Source: Chryseobacterium cucumeris
GTDB taxonomy: Bacteria; Bacteroidota; Bacteroidia; Flavobacteriales; Weeksellaceae
Assembly (NCBI RefSeq): GCF_001593385.1
Contig: NZ_LUVZ01000001.1
Location: 930,001-994,000 of the forward strand
DNA length: 64,000 nt
Reading direction: 5' to 3'
Under the pieces are notes generated by a model. The model saw nothing but the letters and a program-made list of their open reading frames with translations. It was not told where the DNA came from and ran no database searches. A program made the position numbers and the translations under genes. Of the stretch, positions 45,936-52,944 are shown in pieces; position 1 is the first letter of the stretch, and each line of letters opens with the position of its first letter.

Positions 45936-46011
45936 TTAGATTTTTAGATATAGGATTTCAGATCTCAGATTTCAGATGATTCTTATCTTGTATCTGACGT
46001 CTTGCGTCTTA
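45936..46011. repeat. AGAT/CAGATT-type repeat upstream of purM
   Basis: Holds ATTTCAGATCTCAGAT at 45955-45970, inverted with respect to the copy downstream of purM, plus several TTAGAT words. No ORF. Confidence 0.65.
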
Positions 46012-46057
46012 TTATCTTTTAATATTTCAATTACTTTTATACTCGATTTTAGAAAAC

Positions 46058-46089
46058 AAAAAAGCCGACAATCTTTTCAGATTATCGGC
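46058..46089 (-). terminator. GAAA-tetraloop intrinsic terminator of the mini transcription unit
   Basis: On the minus strand GCCGATAATCT pairs with AGATTGTCGGC around GAAA, with one G-U pair, and is followed by six T. It lies eight bases past the small ORF stop codon, between the flavin reductase and purM. Confidence 0.85.
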
Positions 46090-46096
46090 CGTTATT

Positions 46097-46171
46097 TTAT
46101 CTCAGAATTTCAGAGCCCACAACTTTCCCTTTATGAGAAAAACATTGTTTATAGGAGGTCTGAATTTTCAT
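46097..46171 (-). CDS. Candidate 24-residue small protein or leader peptide upstream of purM
   Basis: The ORF runs from ATG (46171) to TAA (46099-46097): 24 residues, beginning MKIQTSYKQCFSHK and ending VVGSEILR, basic and with one Cys. It has no signal or TM. An A/G-rich stretch (AAAAAGAAAAGAG) sits just upstream as a possible ribosome site. A consensus promoter precedes it and a terminator follows it, so it forms a complete unit of about 115 bases. It could be a real small protein, or a leader peptide for attenuation of the purine genes downstream. I do not recognise it. Confidence 0.5.
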   Translation of the reverse strand: MKIQTSYKQCFSHKGKVVGSEILR

Positions 46172-46185
46172 CTCTTTTCTTTTTG

Positions 46186-46216
46186 CAAAAATAGTAATTT
46201 TAAATGAATATTCAAA
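46186..46216 (-). promoter_or_regulatory. Consensus promoter of the small ORF unit
   Basis: On the minus strand TTTG (46216-46213) and TATTTTTG (46193-46186) are 19 bases apart, an excellent fit to TTTG-N(17-23)-TAnnTTTG. It starts right after the flavin reductase stop codon and gives a leader of about ten bases before the 46171 ATG. Confidence 0.8.
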
Positions 46217-46218
46217 TT

Positions 46219-46770
46219 CTATTTTTCAAGGATTGTTTCAATGGCTGCAATCTTCTTAATTTTTTCTTTTAACTCACTGTCTTTCTCTTCATTAGAAATT
46301 TTCTGAGCGGCTTTATCAAAGTTATCATTAAAGAAAGGAAGAGAAAAAGTTTCCACCACATTTCCTCCGTGGAAAGGGAAACGCTTTGATGCTGCTTCCA
46401 AAACACCTGCTCCACCTCTACCTCCGGGAGATGTAGACATCAATAGCATAGGTACTTCATTCCAAACGGTTCTGTCTTTGATTCTGGATACCCAGTCAAA
46501 CACATTTTTGAATGCTGTAGAATACGTTCCGTTGTGCTCTCCCAAAGAAACCAGTAATACATCAGCACCGTCAATTTTTGCTGCGAAATCATGAGCTTCC
46601 TGTGGAACACCGCCTGCTAATTCTCTTTCGTGTTTATAGATAGGCATTTCAAAAGGGTTTAAATCGATTACTTCTACTTCTGCATTTTCAAATAACGTTG
46701 ATGCATAGGCTACCAACTGCTTGTTCATTGAAACTTCTGAATTACTTCCTGCTATTGCTAAAATTTTCAT
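46219..46770 (-). CDS. NAD(P)H-dependent FMN reductase family protein
   Basis: The 183-residue flavodoxin-like protein has its phosphate-binding loop AGSNSEVSMNK near residues 7-17. SLGEHNGTYSTAFKNVFDW and STSPGGRGGAG contact FMN. Members reduce FMN, quinones, azo dyes or chromate with NAD(P)H; the substrate here is open. A -7-like element lies 25 bases upstream of its ATG, in the short gap after the pirin gene, so it probably has its own promoter although pirin precedes it closely. Confidence 0.88.
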   Translation of the reverse strand: MKILAIAGSNSEVSMNKQLVAYASTLFENAEVEVIDLNPFEMPIYKHERELAGGVPQEAHDFAAKIDGADVLLVSLGEHNGTYSTAFKNVFDWVSRIKDRTVWNEVPMLLMSTSPGGRGGAGVLEAASKRFPFHGGNVVETFSLPFFNDNFDKAAQKISNEEKDSELKEKIKKIAAIETILEK

Positions 46771-46794
46771 AGGTGAGGTTTATTTTTAAGATTA

Positions 46795-46802
46795 CAAATT
46801 TA
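46795..46802 (-). promoter_or_regulatory. Candidate -7 element of the FMN reductase gene
   Basis: TAAATTTG on the minus strand fits TAnnTTTG, 24 bases before the ATG. No -33 TTG, and the region partly overlaps the gap after pirin. Confidence 0.4.
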
Positions 46803-46807
46803 GTTTT

Positions 46808-47536
46808 TTATTTAAGATAAGACGGCAGTTCCATAGGTACTTCCATTAATAATACTTCAGTGTCTTCTACGGCTTCAATATTAAAGCTCTGTGTATCCCA
46901 GATTCCTAATCCGTCTCTTTCATTCAGGACACGGTCTCCGATTTTTGCGCTTCCTTTTAAAACAAACGCATACACTCCGTTTCCTTTTTTGTTGAGCATA
47001 TAATTTTTACCGTTTCCTTTTTTAAAGTTGGCCAGATTGAACCATGCGTCCTGATGAATCCAAACTCCGTCATCATTTTTATTGGGAGATAAGATCTGTT
47101 GGAATCCATTGATTTTTTCTCCTTCTTTGATACTTTTCTGATCGTATCTCGGTTCAACATTCTGTTCTTTTGGGAACACCCAGATCTGAAGGAATTTTAC
47201 TTCTTCATCTTTATTTTTATTGTATTCGCTGTGCATGACACCTGTTCCGGCACTCATCACCTGAATTTCTCCTTTTCTGATTACTGCTGTGGTTCCCATG
47301 GAGTCTTTATGTTCCAGATCTCCTTCCAAAGGAATGGATATAATTTCCATATCTCTGTGTGGGTGTGTTCCGAAGCCCATTCCCTGCGAAACGGTGTCAT
47401 CGTTCAATACTCTTAAAACTCCGAAGTTGGTTCTATCTCTGTTTTGATAGTTGGCAAAACTGAATGTATGGTAAGAATTTAACCATCCGTGGTTGGCATG
47501 GCCTCTTGAATCTGCTTTATGATATACTGTTTTCAT
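46808..47536 (-). CDS. Pirin family protein
   Basis: The 242-residue two-cupin protein begins with KADSRGHANHGWLNSYHTFSFANY and shows the pirin metal-site pattern GTHPHRDMEIISIPLEGDLEHKDSMG (two His and a Glu) and GTGVMHSEYN (His). The bacterial function is unsettled; some members (YhhW type) degrade quercetin, others regulate enzymes. The neighbouring flavin reductase suggests redox or aromatic compound handling, but this is inference. Confidence 0.93.
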   Translation of the reverse strand: MKTVYHKADSRGHANHGWLNSYHTFSFANYQNRDRTNFGVLRVLNDDTVSQGMGFGTHPHRDMEIISIPLEGDLEHKDSMGTTAVIRKGEIQVMSAGTGVMHSEYNKNKDEEVKFLQIWVFPKEQNVEPRYDQKSIKEGEKINGFQQILSPNKNDDGVWIHQDAWFNLANFKKGNGKNYMLNKKGNGVYAFVLKGSAKIGDRVLNERDGLGIWDTQSFNIEAVEDTEVLLMEVPMELPSYLK

Positions 47537-47557
47537 TTTCTGTGATTATTTATAGTA

Positions 47558-47565
47558 CAAATGTA
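47558..47565 (-). promoter_or_regulatory. Candidate -7 promoter element of the pirin gene
   Basis: TACATTTG on the minus strand, 21 bases before the ATG, fits TAnnTTTG. No -33 TTG. Confidence 0.45.
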
Positions 47566-47756
47566 CGGGATGTAGGTGTTTAAAAAGTTGATGTAGGTTA
47601 AGAAACGAAATTTGGAGAAATTAAAAAGGTTGAGAAAGCTCAGAAAGTGAGGATTATTTTATAGGTCTGATTACGCGATTTTTTTATTTACAGTATGTTT
47701 TTAAGGCGCAAAGATTTTATTTGCGATATAAGTATACGAAGGATAGATTTTAAGTT

Positions 47757-47809
47757 TTGGCTAAAGCCAATTGATGAATGTTTAAAAGAAAAGCGGGCTA
47801 AAGCCCGCT
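47757..47809. repeat. Dispersed double-palindrome repeat, copy 2
   Basis: TTGGCTAAAGCCAA (47757-47770) and AGCGGGCTAAAGCCCGCT (47792-47809) are 21 bases apart and joined by ATTGATGAATG. This is the same layout and core as at 22601-22650. Confidence 0.8.
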
Positions 47810-47888
47810 CCTATTGAATTTTATGATGCTATTTTAAATTAAATTTCAAAACACATCACATTACTTATTTCTAACCTCTATTTTCTTA

Positions 47889-49307
47889 TTAAAAATGTAC
47901 CTGCTTGATTTCCTCTTCAATTTCCTTAGGGGTTTCATCTTCGGATTTCACAAAAATCATGGTTACTACGGCTCCGATCAGCATGCAAACACCTCCTGCG
48001 ACAACATAATCCATCGCCTGTTTTCCGAAAATCCCGCTTACGATAGGACCTCCGAACAAACCATTGATGATCTGAGGAATCACAATAAAGAAGTTGAATA
48101 TGCCCATATAAACCCCCATCTTCCGTTGTGGAATCACCTCAATAAGCATGGCATAAGGCATTGCGAGAATACTTGCCCAGGCAAAGCCTAATCCAATCAT
48201 GGAGATCCATAAATTGTTGACATCCTTAATGAAATACATGGAAACCAGTCCCAAACCTCCGCACAATAAAGCTAAAGCATGAGTCTGTTTTTTACCAATC
48301 AGCTTAGCGATAGGTGTTAACAGAAACGCAAACGGAATCGCCCAGAGATTATACATTCCGAAAAGTTTTCCGGTAAGGTCTCCAGCATCATTGAATGCCT
48401 TGGAATGGGTATCTTCCGGGGAAAGTCCAAAATGATGGGTTGCCAGAGCACTGGTGGTAAATACCCACATGGTAAACAATGCGAACCATGAGAAAAACTG
48501 AACAATTCCCAGCTTTTTCATCTGCAAAGGTATCGCTGCAAAGTCTTTAAAAATATCTGAAAACTTAGAGTTATTTTGGTCTGCGTCTTTTCCATCTTCA
48601 AAATCAGCAAATTCCTGTGGGGAATACTCTCTGGTTGTCATGATCGTGTATAGAATTGATATAATAAGCAATCCTGCGCCGATATAAAAAGAGTAAATGA
48701 CATTATCTGCTACAAATCCCTCCGGTGCTTCATTGGAAATTCCCATTTTCGTTAACCAGTCCGGCAGATAAGATCCTAATACTGCCCCGATTCCAATCAG
48801 AATTGTTTGTACAGAAAATCCTATCGTACCCTGATGTTTAGGAAGCATATCACCTACCAAAGCCCGGAAAGGTTCCATGGCAATATTCACTGAAGCATCC
48901 ATCATGGCTAAAAATATTACCGCTAACAAAAGTGCATTGGCGGCAAACATCTGAGTAACGGATGCTGCATTAGGAAGGAGAACCAATCCTATCGCGCATA
49001 AAACAGCGCCAATCAGGAAATAAGGCTTTCTCCTTCCCAACGGACTCCATGTATTATCACCCATATGGCCGATAATAGGCTGAACAATGAGTCCTGTAAT
49101 AGGAGCCACCAGCCAGAACCAGGATAACTCGTGAACATCTGCTCCTAAATTCCCCAAAATACGGCTCGCATTTCCATTTTGTAACCCGAATGCCATCTGA
49201 ATTCCCAGGAATCCCATGCTCATATTGATAATCTGGAGCATCGATAGGTCTGGCTTTTTTCTTTTCCCGACTGCCCCAGTATCATATTTCCCCATCATTA
49301 TTGCCAT
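47889..49307 (-). CDS. MFS sugar transporter, SLC45/maltose-type
   Basis: The 472-residue twelve-TM transporter has N-terminal LSMLQIINMSMGFLGIQMAFGLQNGNASRI, the loop GHMGDNTWSPLGRRKPYFLIGA (motif A form) and a large cytosolic loop in the middle. These are signs of the glycoside-pentoside-hexuronide/SLC45-like group used for maltose or sucrose uptake. In starch-degrading Bacteroidota, a related gene (malT type) brings maltose or maltodextrin across the inner membrane. Neighbours (SnoaL-like, GH13 and the sus genes) support this. Its ATG overlaps the TAA of the upstream gene (TAATG), so translation is probably coupled. Confidence 0.85.
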   Translation of the reverse strand: MAIMMGKYDTGAVGKRKKPDLSMLQIINMSMGFLGIQMAFGLQNGNASRILGNLGADVHELSWFWLVAPITGLIVQPIIGHMGDNTWSPLGRRKPYFLIGAVLCAIGLVLLPNAASVTQMFAANALLLAVIFLAMMDASVNIAMEPFRALVGDMLPKHQGTIGFSVQTILIGIGAVLGSYLPDWLTKMGISNEAPEGFVADNVIYSFYIGAGLLIISILYTIMTTREYSPQEFADFEDGKDADQNNSKFSDIFKDFAAIPLQMKKLGIVQFFSWFALFTMWVFTTSALATHHFGLSPEDTHSKAFNDAGDLTGKLFGMYNLWAIPFAFLLTPIAKLIGKKQTHALALLCGGLGLVSMYFIKDVNNLWISMIGLGFAWASILAMPYAMLIEVIPQRKMGVYMGIFNFFIVIPQIINGLFGGPIVSGIFGKQAMDYVVAGGVCMLIGAVVTMIFVKSEDETPKEIEEEIKQVHF

Positions 49308-49825
49308 TATGATTTCAGTTTTTGAATTAACGCATCTTCAATAGGTGCTTTTTCCGTAACCACTTTGTCTACCACCTCATTAGGCACTGTCACAGAAAGA
49401 ACATATTGTTTTACCTTCCAGCTTCCATTGATTTTCTCTACCACTCCTGAGCCTCTGCAGATCTTCATCTGTGTATCCAGCAATTCGTCAAACCAGGCCA
49501 GTTTCCCATCTTTACTGAAATAAATATTTCTTTTAAGAGCTTTAAAGTTCCAGGTTTTCTTTTTGTCAAAGTAAGGTTTTGCCCAAACCATAAATGCTTT
49601 TTTATCCCAGATTTCAGTTGCATCTGTTCCGATGAAGGTAGATTCCTCTGCAAACAGATTAAAATAGGCATCGTAATCTGCTTTTGCCGCCATTGCATTA
49701 AAGGTATCAAGCATGGTACCGATTTCCGATTTTTCTTTTTCAAATCCGGTCTTCGACTGTGCTGTAAGTAAAGAAAATCCCAGTAAAAAAAGGATTAATG
49801 TATAAGCAGTCGTTAGTTTTTTCAT
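49307..49825 (-). CDS. Secreted SnoaL/NTF2-like protein
   Basis: The 172-residue protein has a signal peptide (MKKLTTAYTLILFLLGFSLLTAQ) and an NTF2-fold body: a helix with FNAMAAKADYDAYFNLFAEESTFIGTDATEIWDKKAF, then strands including NGSWKVKQYVLSVTVPNE. These resemble SnoaL_3/DUF4440-type domains. No catalytic residues are clear. It is the middle gene of the likely transcript GH13, this protein, MFS sugar transporter, with the TAATG overlap at its end and about nine bases to the GH13 gene. A periplasmic ligand-binding or structural role is guessed. Confidence 0.75.
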   Translation of the reverse strand: MKKLTTAYTLILFLLGFSLLTAQSKTGFEKEKSEIGTMLDTFNAMAAKADYDAYFNLFAEESTFIGTDATEIWDKKAFMVWAKPYFDKKKTWNFKALKRNIYFSKDGKLAWFDELLDTQMKICRGSGVVEKINGSWKVKQYVLSVTVPNEVVDKVVTEKAPIEDALIQKLKS

Positions 49826-49834
49826 AGGTAATTA

Positions 49835-51694
49835 TTATTTTTCTAATTCAATGATGAATGGTGTCTTTGCAGGGATATTCATACTGTTTTGTAATGAAAT
49901 TTCTTTTCCTGAAATTACTTCTTTTCCTTTTGTATATCCATTCAGTGATTCTGCGAATCTTTTCAGATCTAACGTCTGATCTTTTTCATTATTGTTGATG
50001 GCCACCATTACACTTTCTTTTTCATTATATCTGAAATACACAAAAACGCCATCCTGAGGAACGAAATTTTTAGTTTTTCCATGATGTATCACGTCTTTAC
50101 CTTTTCTCCAGTTTAATAATTTCTGAGTAAACCGGAAAAATTCTTTCTGCTCTGCAGTTTGAGCGGATGGATTGAAAGCGTTTTGTGTATCAGATTTCCA
50201 GCCTCCTGGAAAATCCCTGCGGATATCCGCATCACCACCAGTTTTTTTATCACCTCTCATTCCTATTTCAGATCCGTAATAAATCTGTGGAATTCCTCTT
50301 ACTGTCGATATCAGAGTGAGTGCCATTTTATAGGCATCAGGATTTGCATTAAAGATTTCATTCCATCTTTCGGTGTCATGATTTTCAAAGAAAACAAGGG
50401 TATTATTGATATCCGGATAAAGGAAATCGCTCGTAAAAGAATCGTAAATACGGATCATTCCTTTATCCCAGCTTTCTTTTTCTTTAAGGGCTTTAGGCAT
50501 GTTTTCAAAGAGCATAAAATCCATCACCGATGGTAAATTTGAATTGTAATTTTCTATCGCCCCGATCTTCGAATTTTTCTGCCACGCGGCAATTTGAGCT
50601 GCTGTATACAGCCATGTTTCCCCTACGATATTGAATTTCGGATATTCATCGGTGATCGCCTTTGCCCATTTTGCCATGGCGTCTTTATCATTGTAAGGAT
50701 AGGTATCTACACGAAATCCTCCCAGCTCGGCATATTCGATCCACCAGATAGCATTTTGGATCAGATATTTCAGGACCAATGGATTTTTCTGGTTGATATC
50801 AGGCATCGTTGTATCAAACCATCCGTCCAGGGCATATTTTTTATCAATATCCGAAGCATTGGTATCAAACTGTGTCGTCGTTTTATAGTTTGACCGTTTA
50901 AATCCTTTTTCTCCTTCATCAAACCAGTGTATCCAGTCTTTGGAAGGAAGATCTTTAATCATCCAGTGGGAGCCGCCCCAGTGATTGGTTACATAATCCA
51001 TCACTAACATCATCTTTCGCTTATTTAGCTCCTGGGATAATGTTTTATAATCTTCGTTGGTACCGTAGCGTGCATCAATTTTATATAGATCGGTCTGAGC
51101 ATAACCGTGATAGGAATACACTTTTTCGTTATCCTCATTCACGGGAGTCAGCCAGACTGCTGTAGCTCCTAAATTCTGGATATAATCAAGATTATTGATA
51201 ATCCCGCGGAGATCTCCTCCATGTCTGCCGTTGGGAAGACTGCGATCTGCTTTTTCGGTAAGCTCCGGTCTTGAATCATTCTTCTCATCACCATTGGCAA
51301 AACGGTCCGGCATGATCAGATACATGAGATCTTTTGAAGTAAAAGATTCACGATCGGTAGATCCCGGATTCCTTTGTTTCAGCTCATAAGTGTATGAACC
51401 CATATTCTTTTTGCCTTTCTTAATATTGATAGCAAACTTCGGAACGTTTATTTCGTTGGTATTGACTGTAATAAAAACATAGTTAGGATTATCTACTTTC
51501 CTTATGTCTTTGATCTGTATGCCATCTGAAAGCGTAATCTCGTTATTAGCCACTTCTTTTCCGTATACAAGAATCTGAAGTTCAGGATTTTTCATCCCCT
51601 TCCACCAGAAAGCAGGCTCTACTCTTTCCAGATTTTTCTGGGAAAAAGCAAAAGAAGCTATCGAAAGGGCGAATGCTGCATATATTGTCTTCAT
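49835..51694 (-). CDS. GH13 alpha-amylase family enzyme, SusA/neopullulanase type
   Basis: The ATG at 51694 gives 619 residues with a signal peptide (MKTIYAAFALSIASFAFS). The TTG at 51706 is unlikely. An N-terminal cyclomaltodextrinase-type beta domain (VEPAFWWKGMKNPELQILVYG) precedes the GH13 barrel. Catalytic sites are GGFRVDTYPY (Asp nucleophile), VGETW (Glu acid) and FFENHDTERW (Asp), with a MVMDYVTNHWG calcium/substrate region. The signal peptide points to periplasmic action on maltodextrins already imported by SusC/D, as with SusA. It heads the three-gene unit with the SnoaL-like protein and MFS transporter. Confidence 0.93.
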   Translation of the reverse strand: MKTIYAAFALSIASFAFSQKNLERVEPAFWWKGMKNPELQILVYGKEVANNEITLSDGIQIKDIRKVDNPNYVFITVNTNEINVPKFAINIKKGKKNMGSYTYELKQRNPGSTDRESFTSKDLMYLIMPDRFANGDEKNDSRPELTEKADRSLPNGRHGGDLRGIINNLDYIQNLGATAVWLTPVNEDNEKVYSYHGYAQTDLYKIDARYGTNEDYKTLSQELNKRKMMLVMDYVTNHWGGSHWMIKDLPSKDWIHWFDEGEKGFKRSNYKTTTQFDTNASDIDKKYALDGWFDTTMPDINQKNPLVLKYLIQNAIWWIEYAELGGFRVDTYPYNDKDAMAKWAKAITDEYPKFNIVGETWLYTAAQIAAWQKNSKIGAIENYNSNLPSVMDFMLFENMPKALKEKESWDKGMIRIYDSFTSDFLYPDINNTLVFFENHDTERWNEIFNANPDAYKMALTLISTVRGIPQIYYGSEIGMRGDKKTGGDADIRRDFPGGWKSDTQNAFNPSAQTAEQKEFFRFTQKLLNWRKGKDVIHHGKTKNFVPQDGVFVYFRYNEKESVMVAINNNEKDQTLDLKRFAESLNGYTKGKEVISGKEISLQNSMNIPAKTPFIIELEK

Positions 51695-51867
51695 ATTAGT
51701 GTTCAATTTAGCATTAAATTTTCATATATACGTTCAAAAATGTAACGGAAAGTCTCTTTTTTTAATCTTCATTTCTATAAGATTATCAGATTAAATGACT
51801 TCATTTTAATTTTTATAAAGAATAATTAAATTTTTCACAAAAAATTCATGCATAAACTTAATTTCCC

Positions 51868-52887
51868 ATGCTTTTTATGTTTAGTTTTATAGAAAAAATG
51901 TTGGATTTCAGCAATATGTTCAAAACTGAAGGACCGGATGTTGTTTACACATGGACAATTCCTGTGTTTGCTGCTATAATTTTCCTGGAAATGGCCTACA
52001 GTCATTTTAATAAAGAGAAAATATATGAGACAAAAGACGTAGCAACAAATGTCCTTTTCGCCTTGCTTAATTATGGACTAGATATCATCATGAAGGGTTT
52101 CTCCTTATTTGTTATGATGTTTTTTTACCAGCACCGTCTTTTCGACTGGCAGGAGGGGATCTGGTACTGGATTGCCGTATTCCTGGCTCAGGACTTTGCT
52201 TATTATGTCCATCATTATGTAGATCATCATTCGCGTGTTTTCTGGGCGGTACATATTACCCATCATAATTCTGATTATTTCAATATAAGTACGGGATTCA
52301 GAAGCCCTGTATTTCAGCCGTTGTACAGGTATTTATTTTTCTCTCCACTAGCTTTCATGGGTTTTCATCCGTGGCATATTCTGGTAGCCTACTCTTCTAT
52401 ACAGATTTACGGTACGTTTGTACACACCCAATCGATTAAAAGTATGGGATTTTTAGAATATATCCTGGTGACACCTTCTCATCACAGGGTACATCATGCC
52501 TGCAATATCAAATATCTGGACCGCAATATGGGAATGGGACTGATTATCTGGGATAAAATTTTCGGGACTTTTGAAAAAGAAGATCCTGAAGTTCCTGTAA
52601 AATATGGAGTTTATCCGAAAATAAAATCCAAAGATCCCGCAACGATGCTTTTCTATGAATGGAGAAGAATAGGGAAAGATATCAGACAGCCGGGAATTTC
52701 TTTTAAAGACCGTCTAAAATATCTTTTTTATTCGCCAGGATGGAGACATGACGGAACTGGAAAAACCGTCAAACAGTATCAGAAAGAATATAAAGAGAAA
52801 ATAAAAACTCCTGTTAAAGTACAGGAACAACTATTAGAATCTGAAAATCAATATTCCCAGCTGATTCAACACGCAGAGGATAAATAA
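51868..52887 (+). CDS. Sterol desaturase/fatty acid hydroxylase family protein
   Basis: The 339-residue membrane enzyme has several TM segments and the di-iron His clusters of the superfamily: HHYVDHHSRVFWAVHITHHNSDYFN and, near residue 210, PSHHRVHHACN. Relatives desaturate or hydroxylate sterols, carotenoids or fatty acids; in Bacteroidota lipid hydroxylation is plausible, but the substrate is unknown. It stands on the plus strand between the two leftward halves of the starch locus, and I cannot connect it to that pathway. Both flanking genes point away from or towards it, with a terminator at its end. Confidence 0.88.
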   Translation: MLFMFSFIEKMLDFSNMFKTEGPDVVYTWTIPVFAAIIFLEMAYSHFNKEKIYETKDVATNVLFALLNYGLDIIMKGFSLFVMMFFYQHRLFDWQEGIWYWIAVFLAQDFAYYVHHYVDHHSRVFWAVHITHHNSDYFNISTGFRSPVFQPLYRYLFFSPLAFMGFHPWHILVAYSSIQIYGTFVHTQSIKSMGFLEYILVTPSHHRVHHACNIKYLDRNMGMGLIIWDKIFGTFEKEDPEVPVKYGVYPKIKSKDPATMLFYEWRRIGKDIRQPGISFKDRLKYLFYSPGWRHDGTGKTVKQYQKEYKEKIKTPVKVQEQLLESENQYSQLIQHAEDK

Positions 52888-52892
52888 AAATA

Positions 52893-52923
52893 CCCCGGTC
52901 ATCGAAAATCCGATAAACCGGGG
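52893..52923. terminator. Terminator in the convergent gap after the desaturase
   Basis: CCCCGGT and ACCGGGG enclose a second small stem (ATCG/CGAT), which makes a stable GC-rich hairpin. It can end the desaturase gene and the GH97 gene. Confidence 0.8.
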
Positions 52924-52944
52924 CACCTTAGTGTATCTTTACAA

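Larger units (their letters stand above)
47537..47888. other. 352-base gap without a gene
   Basis: It contains the pirin -7 element, AT-rich sequence with GCGCAAAGATTT and TTGCGA words like decayed repeats, and the second copy of the GCTAAAGC double palindrome. I see no ORF with a promoter here. Confidence 0.6.
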
